Notes: generated by a model not told the origin, from the letters alone. A stretch of 64,000 nt of DNA from Paracoccus amoyensis (GCF_014490725.1 NZ_JACOQL010000003.1:248001-312000); one strand, 5' to 3'; positions 40,487-49,909 are shown, counted from the first letter of the stretch. Program-made: numbers and translations.

Positions 40487-41395
40487 ATGATGAAAGAAGA
40501 ACCCAAGGATTGGCTGGAAGCAGAGCTTCAGAACACGCTGGACGAAGATATCGAGATTGAACTGGAAGACGCGGTTCTGTCCTCTGAGATCAAGCGGATC
40601 TATCGCGACAGTCATCCCGAACAAATGCCCCGCAAGCTGTATTTCGAGGAATTGCTGCGCCTTCAGGCCGAATTGATCAACCTTCAGGACTGGGTCAGCT
40701 ATCACAAGGAAAAGGTCGTTGTTCTGTTTGAAGGGCGCGACTCGGCTGGCAAGGGGGGCGCGATCAAGCGGATCACACAGCGCCTGAACCCCCGCGTCGC
40801 GCGCGTCGTTGCCCTGCCCGCGCCGTCTGATCGCGAAAAGACGCAATGGTATTTTCAGCGTTACGTGCCGCACCTGCCCGCAGGCGGTGAAATCGTCCTG
40901 TTCGACCGCAGCTGGTATAACCGTGCGGGCGTTGAACGAGTCATGGGTTTTGCCGATGATGAACAAGTCGAACAGTTCTTTCAGGACGTTCCCGAATTTG
41001 AACGGATGCTGGTGCGTTCTGGTATCCGTCTGGTGAAATACTGGTTTTCCATCACCGACGAAGAACAACAGATGCGCTTCCTGATGCGCATTCACGATCC
41101 GCTGAAACAGTGGAAATTGTCGCCGATGGATCTGGAATCCCGCGTCCGGTGGGAAGATTACACCAAAGCCAAAGAGGAAATGTTCGAACGCACCAACATT
41201 CCCGAAGCCCCGTGGTATATCGTGCCCGGCAACGACAAAAAACGTGCCCGCCTGAACTGTATGAGCCATCTTCTCAGCCTGATCCCCTATGAGGATGTGC
41301 CGCAAGAAGAGGTTGAATTGCCGGATCGCGTCTTCAACCCGGATTACGAACGGGAATATTTGCCGCGCGAACTGTATGTCCCGCAGAAATACTGA
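40487..41395 (+). CDS. ppk2: Polyphosphate kinase 2
   Basis: A 302-residue PPK2 family protein that moves phosphate between polyphosphate and nucleotides. Walker A is GRDSAGKGG at residues 83-91, Walker B lies in LFDRSWYNRAGVERVMGF with Asp140, and the lid region follows. The length and one-domain form match class I PPK2, which usually makes ATP or GTP from polyphosphate. The N-terminal acidic extension is Glu/Asp-rich. It appears to be transcribed alone. Confidence 0.94.
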   Translation: MMKEEPKDWLEAELQNTLDEDIEIELEDAVLSSEIKRIYRDSHPEQMPRKLYFEELLRLQAELINLQDWVSYHKEKVVVLFEGRDSAGKGGAIKRITQRLNPRVARVVALPAPSDREKTQWYFQRYVPHLPAGGEIVLFDRSWYNRAGVERVMGFADDEQVEQFFQDVPEFERMLVRSGIRLVKYWFSITDEEQQMRFLMRIHDPLKQWKLSPMDLESRVRWEDYTKAKEEMFERTNIPEAPWYIVPGNDKKRARLNCMSHLLSLIPYEDVPQEEVELPDRVFNPDYEREYLPRELYVPQKY

Positions 41396-41557
41396 CCCCG
41401 GAAAAGACTGCCGGTCACGCGATGGAACGGTTTCACGATTTGTGCGTTACATCTGCGAATTAGACGATGATTGCTGCGCCATCAGCCCCGAAGACGCCAG
41501 GATCACGTGAAAAATTGATTTGCGCATTGCGCCTTCTATTTTTCAAGCGTCGACGCG

Positions 41558-41598
41558 GCCCGCCTGCAAAATCTCTGGTTTTGTCGGGCGGGCTTTTT
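41558..41598 (+). terminator. Rho-independent terminator
   Basis: GCCCGCC...CAAAA pairs with TTTTG...GGCGGGC around a TCTCTGG loop and runs into CTTTTTAC. It lies 163 bp after ppk2 and 31 bp before the DUF1330-like ORF. It could end the ppk2 transcript or attenuate the small downstream gene. Confidence 0.7.
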
Positions 41599-41628
41599 AC
41601 TGTGGGCAGACTGCAAGAGGAAAAAAAA

Positions 41629-41796
41629 ATGCCAAAAGGTTACCGGGTCGCGCATGTGGACGTCGATGATCCCGCTGCTTCTGAAGCCTATCGCACCGCG
41701 AATGCTGCCGCATTCTATGACAGCCCGGAATATCGGTCGGCCAAAGCACTTCGCGATCCTGTGACGGTCGGGGACATCACAACAGTGGAAGGTTGA
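41629..41796 (+). CDS. DUF1330-like protein with an internal deletion
   Basis: From the ATG at 41629 (preceded by AAGAGGAAAAAAA) the product is only 55 residues. It joins the usual DUF1330 N-terminus (MPKGYRVAHVDVDDPAASEAY, then ANAAAF) directly to the usual C-terminal part (YDSPEYRSAKALRDPVTVGDITTVEG). In the family, about 40 residues with the YGGRFLVRGG and EFPSYEAALAC segments normally lie between them. The frame is intact, so this looks like a clean in-frame deletion. The dimeric ferredoxin-like fold should not form. It is probably a non-functional remnant, although a small protein cannot be excluded. It ends 60 bp before the terB start. Confidence 0.65.
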   Translation: MPKGYRVAHVDVDDPAASEAYRTANAAAFYDSPEYRSAKALRDPVTVGDITTVEG

Positions 41797-41855
41797 GAAC
41801 AAACCTGATACGAATACAAGACGAACCAAAAACCGTCTCTAGTGAAAGCAGCGCG

Positions 41856-42329
41856 ATGTTCCGCAATCTCTTGTCCAGATTGTTCACCGAAGAGCCCAAT
41901 CCCGCCCGTCTTGCCACGCAGGACGCGGAAGTTGCGATTGCGGCGCTGATGGTGCGGCTGGCCCGCGCCGATGACCGCTATTCCCGCGCCGAACAGGAAC
42001 GGATCGACCATGTTTTGGCCCGCCGCTGTGGCCTAGACCTACAGGAAGCAGCCGAACGCCGCGCCGCCGCCGAAATGATCGAGGCCGAAGCCCCGGACAC
42101 CGTCCGCTTTACGCGCCACATCAAGGATCGCATCGCGCTGGAGGATCGCATCGGCGTGATCTCTGCCCTGTGGGAGGTCGCGTATGCGGATCAGAAGCGG
42201 TCGTCGGACGAAGAAACTTTGGTGCGTCTTGTGTCCGGCCTGCTTGGGGTAACGGATCGCGATTCTGCCATTGTCCGGCAACGTGTTCGCGAAGACTTGG
42301 GGCTGGAGCCGATCGGCAGGACCGCTTAG
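41856..42329 (+). CDS. TerB family tellurite resistance-like protein
   Basis: A 157-residue soluble all-helical protein from the ATG at 41856. It has the TerB-like helical bundle: EVAIAALMVRLARADDRYSRAEQERIDHVLARR, then RIGVISALWEVAYADQKRSSDEETLVRLVSGLLGV, with the acidic A-D-x-x-x-S-x-x-E metal-binding repeats. Many chromosomal TerB proteins have no link to tellurite and probably bind Ca2+ or act at the membrane. No ter operon is present. The stop overlaps the end of convergent puuB by 4 bp. Confidence 0.82.
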   Translation: MFRNLLSRLFTEEPNPARLATQDAEVAIAALMVRLARADDRYSRAEQERIDHVLARRCGLDLQEAAERRAAAEMIEAEAPDTVRFTRHIKDRIALEDRIGVISALWEVAYADQKRSSDEETLVRLVSGLLGVTDRDSAIVRQRVREDLGLEPIGRTA

Positions 42330-43645
42330 AAGCCCACCCGGTCACGCAAACCATACCACGCCATGCCTGCCACCAGCAGTGGCCCGCGCAGCATGTCGCC
42401 GCCAGGAAATGGTCGTGTCGGCACAGCGGCCATCGCGTCAAAGCCATCGCCCTGCCCTTCAATGGCTTTAGCCATCAGCTTTCCTGCAAGCGTCGCCAAG
42501 GCCAATCCGTGACCAGAATATCCGCTGGCTGACAGGCAATTCGGCGCCGGTCGGGCGAAATAGGGCATCCGGTTCATCGTAATGGCCAAGGTGCCACCCC
42601 AGGCATGGGTCAGCTTCACCTCTTTCAACTGCGGATATACCGACAGAAGATGTGGCCGCACCAACGCCGCGATATCATTTGGAAAGCGATAGGTTACCGT
42701 CTCGCCGCCGCCAAAGATCAGACGGCGTTCTTCGTCCATGCGCCAATAATTGACCACGAACTTCGTATCCGCCACCGCACTGCGCGACGGCAGGATTTCG
42801 GGCGCGCGATCACCCAAGGGTTCGGTCGCGACGATGTAATTGTTGATCGGCATGACCCGCGCGGCGACACGCTTGTCCAGATTTCCAAGATATCCGTTCG
42901 CGGCCAGAATGACCTGATCGCAAACGATATTGCCGTCCAGGCAATAGACCGTGCTTTTGGTGGTGCTTGACCCGTGGTCGATCCGCTGCACCGGGCTGTT
43001 TTCAAAAATCGCGGCTCCGCCCTGGTCCGTCAGCCGCGCCATTCCAATGGCAAGGTTCAACGGGTGCAAATGCCCTGCCCCATGGTCGATATCACCGCCG
43101 ATATAGGCTTCACTTCCCAGCAGTTCGGCCATCTCGGTCAGACCCAACGGCTGCACCCGGTCATAGCCATAGTGCTGCGCAAGGTGATCGGCCAAATGGC
43201 GGGCGTGATCGACCTCTTCGGCGGTGCGGCAGGCATGGGCAACGCCGCCCGTCACCGGAACACCACTTTCCGCAGCCAGTTCGCGAACCAGCGTCTTGGC
43301 GTCTTCGGCCAGATTCCACAGGCGTCGGGCAGTGTCGCGGCCCAGCTTCTGCTCAAGCCAGTCCACGTCCTGCCGCTGCCCCGATCCCATCTGCCCGCCA
43401 TTCCGGCCCGAGGCCCCAAAACCGACCCTGTGCGCCTCGACCAAGGCGACTTTCCGGCCTGCCCGTGCCAAATGCAGAGCCGCTGACAAGCCGGTATAGC
43501 CGCCGCCAATAACGGCGACATCCGCCCGCACCTCGCCTTTCACCGCGGGGAACGGGTCCAGCATTTGCCGCGTCTGAGCATAAAGGCTGGAAGGATATTG
43601 GCCGCGTTGGTCATTGGCATAAAGTAGGTTGGTCACAGGGGGCAT
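42326..43645 (-). CDS. puuB: FAD-dependent oxidoreductase, probable gamma-glutamylputrescine oxidase
   Basis: A 439-residue DAO-fold flavoenzyme. The ATG at 43645 gives MPPVTNLLYANDQRGQYPSS, the usual PuuB/OrdL N-terminus; a longer frame upstream has no family match. The FAD-binding VAVIGGGYTGLSAALHLARAG is near 44-64, followed by VGFGASGRNGGQMGSGQRQD, a PuuB hallmark, and the C-terminal SGYSGHGLALATLAGKL that closes the FAD site. It oxidises gamma-glutamylated polyamine to the aldehyde plus ammonia and H2O2. The nearby puuA-like and puuD-like genes support that pathway rather than a sarcosine or dimethylglycine oxidase role. Confidence 0.82.
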   Translation of the reverse strand: MPPVTNLLYANDQRGQYPSSLYAQTRQMLDPFPAVKGEVRADVAVIGGGYTGLSAALHLARAGRKVALVEAHRVGFGASGRNGGQMGSGQRQDVDWLEQKLGRDTARRLWNLAEDAKTLVRELAAESGVPVTGGVAHACRTAEEVDHARHLADHLAQHYGYDRVQPLGLTEMAELLGSEAYIGGDIDHGAGHLHPLNLAIGMARLTDQGGAAIFENSPVQRIDHGSSTTKSTVYCLDGNIVCDQVILAANGYLGNLDKRVAARVMPINNYIVATEPLGDRAPEILPSRSAVADTKFVVNYWRMDEERRLIFGGGETVTYRFPNDIAALVRPHLLSVYPQLKEVKLTHAWGGTLAITMNRMPYFARPAPNCLSASGYSGHGLALATLAGKLMAKAIEGQGDGFDAMAAVPTRPFPGGDMLRGPLLVAGMAWYGLRDRVGF

Positions 43646-43891
43646 CCATCGGCCGATATTGTCCCCACCAGCATATTGGATGGTCGAGCCAGAGGGAACT
43701 GCAAGCACCTTTCATCCGCCCTAAGGGGATGCATATCCGGGTTCAGCATCGCAAACCCACGAAAGTAGTGTTCTGAATTTTGGAACGAGTATCGAATTGA
43801 TAATACGATAATCACGGATACCTTTGTATGGCGGCGGGAAGAAACATACTCCCAAGGCAATTTCGCTGCCGCTTGGAAAAAGGAACCTACA

Positions 43892-44572
43892 ATGTCTGCA
43901 CCTGCAAACTTTAACGGCGCCAAGCCGGTAATTGATCCGAACGATGCGGTCATGCTGCTGATCGACCACCAAAGCGGCCTGTTCCAGACCGTCAATGACA
44001 TGCCCATGACGACGCTGCGCCGTCTTGCCGGGGCATTGGCCTCGATGGCAACGCTTGCCAAGCTGCCGGTCATCACCACGGCATCGGTGCCGCAAGGTCC
44101 GAACGGTCCGCTGATTCCGGAAATTCACAAGAACGCACCCCACGCAAAATACGTTGGCCGCAAGGGCGAGATCAACGCATGGGACAACCCTGAATTTGTG
44201 AAAGCGGTCGAGGAGACCGGGCGTAAAACCCTGATCATCGCGGGCACCATCACCAGCGTTTGCATGGCTTTCCCCGCCATCAGCGCGATTGCCGATGGCT
44301 ACAAGGTTTTCGTCGTCGTTGACGCGTCTGGCACCTATTCGAAGATGGCCGAGGAAATCACGCTGGCCCGTGTCGTGCAGGCCGGGGCTGTGCCGATGGA
44401 TACCGCCGCCGTCGCGTCCGAGTTGCAGAAAACCTGGCACCGCGACGATGCGCAACAATGGGCCGAGATCTACACCCAGATCTTCCCCGAATATCAATTG
44501 CTGATCGAAAGCTACCAGAAAGCCCGCGAGGTCGAGCATGACGGAGAGCAGCTGGATTCAGCAAAAAGCTGA
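43892..44572 (+). CDS. Isochorismatase-family cysteine hydrolase (YcaC-like)
   Basis: A 226-residue cytosolic hydrolase. The triad is visible: Asp25 in [10 protein letters not shown], the Lys near 91 ([11 protein letters not shown]), and Cys124 in [23 protein letters not shown]. The preceding Thr-Ile gives the cis-peptide typical of this superfamily. The sequence style is that of YcaC, an octameric hydrolase of unknown substrate. It is divergent from puuB across 246 bp and could be coregulated. A terminator follows it. Confidence 0.86.
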   Translation: MSAPANFNGAKPVIDPNDAVMLLIDHQSGLFQTVNDMPMTTLRRLAGALASMATLAKLPVITTASVPQGPNGPLIPEIHKNAPHAKYVGRKGEINAWDNPEFVKAVEETGRKTLIIAGTITSVCMAFPAISAIADGYKVFVVVDASGTYSKMAEEITLARVVQAGAVPMDTAAVASELQKTWHRDDAQQWAEIYTQIFPEYQLLIESYQKAREVEHDGEQLDSAKS

Positions 44573-44580
44573 TCCGACAA

Positions 44581-44607
44581 TGGGGTGGGCATATCGTGCT
44601 CACCCCA
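44581..44607 (+). terminator. Terminator after the isochorismatase-family gene
   Basis: TGGGGTGgGCA pairs with TGCtCACCCCA across a TATCG loop, an 11-bp stem with one G-T pair, just after the hydrolase stop. The following run is A-rich rather than T-rich. Confidence 0.55.
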
Positions 44608-44972
44608 CAAAAATGACGACAAGCTGACCTGAAGGTTAGCGGATCGGCGTTTCAAATCCTGCGTAATCCGGCCACATGGTCTTTCAGCGACACCCGGCAG
44701 GCTTCACCGAATGGAACAAGGATGCCTGCCCGGAACGTCATGCACGTCTTGGCTGGTTTCTTCGGACCTCACACAGGCGCTGCCGCGCGGACGGAGCAGC
44801 TTCGCAAGGAACAAGAACCGCCGCATTGGCAATTCGTAAAATTCTTCTTCGGTCATGTTCAGGCGTTTTGGCAAAGGAATAATTGGTAGCATTGCACAGC
44901 TTTCTTTTCATAAATGAATTGATATCATCCTGAAATGACGAAAACCTCGCCATATAGTGGAATATACTTTTC
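44608..44972. other. 365-bp stretch without a supported gene
   Basis: On the minus strand a frame from the ATG at 44856 encodes about 50 residues beginning MTEEEFYELPMRRFLFLAKLL, which reads like protein rather than noise. It has no clear ribosome site and ends at 44704. It might be a small gene or a remnant. The right end is AT-rich and holds the promoter of the LysR gene (start 44973). Confidence 0.25.
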
Positions 44973-45854
44973 ATGGATGAAAAGATTGCATGGGATGATC
45001 TAAGATTATTCCTTCATGTTGCCGAAACCGGCGGGCTTAGCGGGGCGGCGCGAAGGACCGGATCAAGTGCTGCGACGATTGGCCGACGCATGCTGACGCT
45101 GGAACAGCAGGCGGGACAACCGCTGTTTCATCGCGCTTTGACGGGATACACCTTGACGCAGGTGGGACAGGCTTTACTGGAACGTGTGCGTGTCATGCAG
45201 GCGGCCGCAGTGCCGGTGCGGGAATTGTTGGCGGCGCAGACCGAAACGCCGCTGATCCGGTTATCCGCAGGGACCGCCACAACAATGTTTCTGGCCGACA
45301 GGTTCAGCCGCTTGCATCGCCCCGATGACGGCTTCCGTCTGAACTTTGTAACCACCGAAGCGATCATGGACATCGCCCATCGTGAGATTGATCTGGGCAT
45401 TCGCAATCGTCCCGCAGAAGCCGGAAACCTCGCTTCGTGTCCTTTGGGCACAATACGTTTCGCCCCCTATCGCAGTTGGAGCGTTGCGCGTCCGGAACTC
45501 CTGGGGTGGGTGGCAATTGACCCGTCCCATGCCCGCCACCCTGCCGGGCACTGGCTGCATCAACAAGGGGTCACGATCAGCGTGCTTGCCAGCTCGATGG
45601 CGGCTGTCCACGCCCTTGTCAGGGCTGGTGCAGGAATTGGAATCATGCCCTGCATGTTCGGGGATAGTGACCCGGCCTTAGCACGTGCGGGCCCGATCAT
45701 CGAAGAGTTGACCGAACAGCAGCATCTGGTGATGCATGACGATGATCGCCATCGCCCGCCCATCCGCCGATTGGCCGCGAGAATTTCAGCCCTCTATAAC
45801 GAAAACACTGAGCTGCTGGCAGGATTGCGGCCGCTGCGCGGTCAAATCATATAG
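44973..45854 (+). CDS. LysR family transcriptional regulator
   Basis: A 293-residue regulator with an N-terminal winged helix (WDDLRLFLHVAETGGLSGAARRTGSSAATIGRRMLTLEQQAG, residues 5-47) and a LysR effector domain (from about 90). The effector domain contains the LGTIRFAPYRSW region and the GAGIGIMPCMFGDSDPAL segment. It stands between the isochorismatase-family gene and the puuA-like gene, with which it is convergent. It might control either, but the sequence does not tell. It is closed by a good terminator. Confidence 0.88.
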   Translation: MDEKIAWDDLRLFLHVAETGGLSGAARRTGSSAATIGRRMLTLEQQAGQPLFHRALTGYTLTQVGQALLERVRVMQAAAVPVRELLAAQTETPLIRLSAGTATTMFLADRFSRLHRPDDGFRLNFVTTEAIMDIAHREIDLGIRNRPAEAGNLASCPLGTIRFAPYRSWSVARPELLGWVAIDPSHARHPAGHWLHQQGVTISVLASSMAAVHALVRAGAGIGIMPCMFGDSDPALARAGPIIEELTEQQHLVMHDDDRHRPPIRRLAARISALYNENTELLAGLRPLRGQII

Positions 45855-45856
45855 CG

Positions 45857-45886
45857 AAAGCCCCGGTCGTAACCGGGGCTTTTTTG
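45857..45886 (+). terminator. Rho-independent terminator after lysR
   Basis: AAAGCCCCGGT / ACCGGGGCTTT with a CGTA loop followed by T6, directly after the LysR stop and before the convergent puuA-like gene. Confidence 0.85.
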
Positions 45887-45904
45887 ATTGGCATAGGGGC
45901 CATA

Positions 45905-47259
45905 TCAGACGTTCAGCAGCAAATGTTCGCGTTCCCACGGGCTGATGACTTGCAGAAATTCTTTGTATTCATTCCGCTTCACGGCCTCGTAAACGGCAGC
46001 GAACTCTTGCCCCAAAACCTCGCGCATCGGTTCGCTTTCGTTGAACAGATCCAGAGCATCGCCAAGGTTATAGGGTAATTCGTCCTGCGACATATAGGCG
46101 TCGCCCAGACATTCGGCGCGCGGGTTTTCCTGTTCGATCAGGCCCAGATAACCACAGGCCAGCGATGCCGCGATCCCCAGATAGGGATTGCAATCCATAC
46201 CCGCCAAACGGTTTTCAACCCGCCGCGCCTCTGGCCCGGAAATTGGCACGCGAATCCCGGTTGTCCGGTTGTCGCGCCCCCATTCAAGGTTGATGGGCGC
46301 CGCGAAATCCGGCACGTAACGGCGATAACTGTTCACATAGGGCGCCAGCAGCGCGACCGCGGCGGGCAGATGCCGCTGCATCCCACCGATGAAATGCAGA
46401 AACGCTTCTGTTTCGCTGCCCTTGTCATCGGAAAAGATATTCTTGCCGGTTTTCAGATCGACGACCGAATGGTGGATGTGCATGGCGCTGCCCGGCTCAC
46501 CCTCGATCGGTTTGGCCATGAAGGTCGCGAAACAATCATGGCGCAGCGCGGCCTCGCGGATCAGGCGCTTGAAATAGAAAATCTCATCCGCCAGCGCGAC
46601 CGGGTCGCCGTGGTTCAGGTTGATTTCGATCTGCCCGGCGCCGCCTTCTTGCAGGATGCCGTCAATTTCAAAGCCCTGAGCTTCGGCGAAATCATAAATA
46701 TCGTCGATGACCTTGCCGTATTCGTCGATCGCCGACATCGAATAGGCCTGCTTGGCAGCCGCGCGCCGACCTGAACGCCCCATCGGCGGAATGATCGGCT
46801 GGTTCGGATCAAGATTGCGCGCGACAAGGAAAACTCCATCTCTGGCGCAACGATGGGTTTCCAGCCCTTTTCTTCATACAGCCTGACCACGCGCTTCAAC
46901 ACATTGCGCGGCGCGATGGGCACGGGATTCCCCTGCTGGTCAATCGCATCGTGGATCACCTGCAGCGTCCAGTCCGCCGTCCACGGAGCGGCAGTCGCGG
47001 TGGTGAAATCCGGGGTCAGGATCATGTCGGGTTCGGTGAACGCGCCCGATGGGTTATCCGCCCATTCCCCGGTGATCGTCTGCAGGAAGATCGAGTTCGG
47101 CAGGTAGAACTTGTCCTGCCGCGCGAATTTGGAGGCGGGCATGGCCTTGCCCCGTGCGACGCCGGCGATATCGGCAACGATGCATTCCACTTCATCCAGC
47201 CTGCGGCCCGCGATAAAATCGCGGGCTGCCTGTGGCAGCTGGTCTGTCCAATCGCTCAT
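45905..47259 (-). pseudogene. puuA: Gamma-glutamylputrescine synthetase-like glutamine synthetase, frameshifted
   Basis: A glutamine synthetase-family ligase that would join glutamate to a polyamine amine. The start (47259) reads MSDWTDQLPQAARDFIAGRR, with VECIVADIAGVARGKAMPASKFA, and stays good to VAPEMEF. It then derails after a T4 run (A4 at 46830-46833 on the plus strand). The remaining part continues in the next frame with FLVARNLDPNQPIIPPMG, GRSGRRAAAKQAYSMSAIDEYG, EGGAGQIEINLNHGDPV, GEPGSAMHIHHSV and RVENRLAGMDCNPYLGIAASLACG, all PuuA-type. One extra T restores a 451-residue protein. It is either a true pseudogene or a homopolymer sequencing error. Its start overlaps the stop of the amidotransferase gene (ATGA). 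Confidence 0.85.
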
Positions 47260-47966
47260 GCGGCACCCTGCTTCGCAGTATTCACCCGAACCCGCGCTTG
47301 TTTGAAAAATGCCTCAATCCGGTCAGCAATTCTGGCCGAGGCTTTGGCTTCGCCCATGCGCCCCGCGGCACGGGTCAGCAATTCATCCGGCACGACGCCC
47401 TTGGCCCGCGTGTCCATCAGCCCCTGAACAAAGCTGTCGTCGAATTCGGGATGCGCCTGGATGGTCAGCGCCCGGTCGTTATAGACCAGTGCCGCATTCT
47501 CGCAGAAGGTGTTACGCCCGATGACTTCGGCATCGTCAGGCAGGTCAACGACCTGATCCTGATGCCAGGCGTTCAGCCGCAGCTTTTCACCTTCGAAATC
47601 ATAATCCTGCGTGCCAACAGACCAACCACCGTCATATTTGACCACCTTGCCGCCCAAAGCCTGCGCGATGATCTGATGGCCAAAACAGATGCCGACCATG
47701 GGCACCTGATCCGCATAGGCCTGACGGATGAAATCCTCGAGCGGCGGAATGAACGCATGCGGTTCATAGGCGCCGTGACGCGAACCCGTCAGCAGCCAAC
47801 CATCGGCCTCGTGGACAGTGTCGGGGAAATTCATTTCCTCGACATCCCAGACGGTGAAGTCAAAGCCACGTCCGGCTAGAAGCCGAACGAACATATCCGG
47901 ATAGTCGCCCAAATCTGCCTTCAATTGCGCGGGCGACTTGCCGCATTGAAGTATGCCGATACGCAT
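47256..47966 (-). CDS. Class I glutamine amidotransferase-like hydrolase (PuuD-type role)
   Basis: A 236-residue protein with a class I GATase triad: Cys94 in VGICFGHQIIAQALGG, His172 and Glu174 in TIQAHPEFDDSF. It lacks a synthetase partner, so it should hydrolyse a gamma-glutamyl bond by itself, as gamma-glutamyl-GABA hydrolase does in the Puu pathway. Its fold is closer to GMP-synthase-type GATases than to E. coli PuuD. It is first of a two-gene unit with the puuA-like gene. Confident as a GATase, less so for the substrate. Confidence 0.8.
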   Translation of the reverse strand: MRIGILQCGKSPAQLKADLGDYPDMFVRLLAGRGFDFTVWDVEEMNFPDTVHEADGWLLTGSRHGAYEPHAFIPPLEDFIRQAYADQVPMVGICFGHQIIAQALGGKVVKYDGGWSVGTQDYDFEGEKLRLNAWHQDQVVDLPDDAEVIGRNTFCENAALVYNDRALTIQAHPEFDDSFVQGLMDTRAKGVVPDELLTRAAGRMGEAKASARIADRIEAFFKQARVRVNTAKQGAA

Positions 47967-48117
47967 GAAAAACCTGCGAAGTTATATGGTGGTCAGAAGG
48001 TAGTCGTCCGACAGGGGGGCCCGCAAGGGGGAGTTGCCAATTTGCGCGCCGCTTCCACTGGTGAAGCGCGGTTTCCACCGCTACCCTGCCGACAAGAGCG
48101 ATACGAAAGGAACCGAT

Positions 48118-49245
48118 ATGCCCCACCTGCGCCCCGAAGTTGACCCCGAGGGTCTGGAAGAATTCTCGGTCGTCTTCACTGACCGCTCGCTCAATCACAT
48201 GTCGCAGCGGTTTCAGCAGGTCATGCGCGATCTGTCAGACATGCTGCGCAAGGTTTATGGCGCCTCGCAGGTGGCAATTGTTCCGGGAGGAGGCACCTAT
48301 GCGATGGAATCGGTCGCCAGACAGTTTGGCCGCGATGCCCACGCCCTGATCGTGCGCAACGGCTGGTTCAGCTATCGCTGGTCGCAGATTTTTGAAGCCG
48401 GCGGTTTTGCCCGCGAAACCACGGTGGCCATGGCAAGACCTGCGGGGAACGAGCCGCAGCCCGCCTATGCACCACCCCCGATTGATGAGGTTGTGGCAAA
48501 GATTCGCGAAACCCGCCCCGATGCAGTCTTTGCACCGCATGTCGAAACATCCGCCGGGATCATCTTGCCAGACCACTACATCACCGCACTTGCTGCTGCC
48601 GCGCATGAGGTGGGGGCGCTGATGGTGCTGGACTGTATCGCGTCAGGAACGATCTGGGTCGATATGGCGAAAACCGGCGTCGATGTGTTGATCTCGGCCC
48701 CGCAAAAGGGCTGGTCTGCATCGCCCGCTGCCGGATTGGTGATGTTGTCGGACCGCGCAGCCGCGCGGCTGGCCGATACCGAATCCAACAGCTTTGCGCT
48801 GGATCTGAAAAAGTGGCGGGCAATCACCGAAGCCTACGAGAACGGCGGCCATGCGTATCACGCCACCATGCCCACGGATGCGCTGCTTGGCCTACGCGAT
48901 GCCATGATCGAAACGCGTGAGATGGGCTTTGATGCTGCCCGCGATGCGCAATGGGATCTGGGCCACAAGGTCCGGCAGATGCTGGCTGATTTAGGCGTCC
49001 GATCTGTCGCCGCGAAGGGTTTCGAGGCGCCGGGCGTCGTGGTCAGCTATACCAGCGACCCCGACATCAAAAGCGGCAAGAAATTTCTGGCCGAGGGGAT
49101 GCAGATTGCAGCGGGCGTCCCACTGGCCGTGGATGAAGGTGCGGATTTTTCAACCTTCCGTCTGGGCCTTTTTGGATTGGACAAGCTGAAGGATGTCGAT
49201 GGCACGGTGGCCCGCCTGAAAGCGGTTGTCGACAAAGTCCTTTAA
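48118..49245 (+). CDS. Class V aminotransferase
   Basis: A PLP-dependent fold-type I enzyme of 375 residues from the ATG at 48118; the frame upstream is not family-like. GGGTYAMES near 58-65 binds the cofactor phosphate, LDCIASGTIWVDM holds Asp172, and SAPQKGWSASPAAG carries the PLP lysine Lys197. Related proteins are alanine-glyoxylate, serine-glyoxylate or 2-aminoethylphosphonate aminotransferases. The amino donor is unknown; the location beside polyamine genes hints at a role in amino-group recycling, as inference only. It is convergent with the Lrp regulator. Confidence 0.82.
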   Translation: MPHLRPEVDPEGLEEFSVVFTDRSLNHMSQRFQQVMRDLSDMLRKVYGASQVAIVPGGGTYAMESVARQFGRDAHALIVRNGWFSYRWSQIFEAGGFARETTVAMARPAGNEPQPAYAPPPIDEVVAKIRETRPDAVFAPHVETSAGIILPDHYITALAAAAHEVGALMVLDCIASGTIWVDMAKTGVDVLISAPQKGWSASPAAGLVMLSDRAAARLADTESNSFALDLKKWRAITEAYENGGHAYHATMPTDALLGLRDAMIETREMGFDAARDAQWDLGHKVRQMLADLGVRSVAAKGFEAPGVVVSYTSDPDIKSGKKFLAEGMQIAAGVPLAVDEGADFSTFRLGLFGLDKLKDVDGTVARLKAVVDKVL

Positions 49246-49715
49246 CGGTCGCGCGTGTTCACCGGATAGGCGGTTGTGTAACGCAACCGCTCCATCGCGA
49301 AATGCGAGGTGACGTTTTTCAGCGGCACGGCATCGGTCAGCCGCCGATAGAAGTCATCGAAGGCCGCCATGTCGGCGACGGCGACACGCAGCAGATAATC
49401 CATTTCACCGGCCATGCGAAACGCCTCCATGACCTCGGGCAGGCTATCAATGGTGCGAACGAAGGCTTCGCGCCATTCGCCGCTGTGATCAACAGCCTCT
49501 ATCTCGACAAAGACGGATAGCCCAAAGCCCAATTTCGCGGGATCGGCCAGCGCGACGCGGCTTTTCAACACACCCGCTGCTTCCAGCTTCTGAATGCGTT
49601 TCCAGCACGGCGTTTGCGAGAGGCCGACACGATCCGCGATCTGCGCAATGGGAAGGGTCGCGTCCTCCATCAGCGCGGCAACGATCTTGCGGTCGATCAG
49701 GTCCAGTTCCGTCAT
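49242..49715 (-). CDS. Lrp/AsnC family transcriptional regulator
   Basis: A 157-residue regulator: N-terminal helix-turn-helix LDLIDRKIVAALMEDATLPIAQIADRVGLSQTPCWKRIQKLEAAGVLKSRVA, then the RAM ligand-binding domain (FVEIEAVDHSGEWREAFV ... MAGEMDYLLRVAVADMAAFDDFYRRL). It probably senses an amino acid. Its stop overlaps the end of the aminotransferase gene by 4 bp, tail to tail. The target is not evident, although the aminotransferase or the puu genes are candidates. Confidence 0.9.
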   Translation of the reverse strand: MTELDLIDRKIVAALMEDATLPIAQIADRVGLSQTPCWKRIQKLEAAGVLKSRVALADPAKLGFGLSVFVEIEAVDHSGEWREAFVRTIDSLPEVMEAFRMAGEMDYLLRVAVADMAAFDDFYRRLTDAVPLKNVTSHFAMERLRYTTAYPVNTRDR

Positions 49716-49909
49716 CAGCCCCTCCTTCGGGATTCGAGGGTAGCATGGCGGCTTGGGCGATAAAAATCTACCAACTTTATCGTATTTTTAAAATTCGAAC
49801 TTGTGCAAGTGATCGCGAATGTAGTTTTTCGCACACGATCGCTGACTCTGATGCTAAATTCCGCAATCCCGACATTGCTTCCGGAGATTAACCCGCTTAA
49901 TTTTTGACA

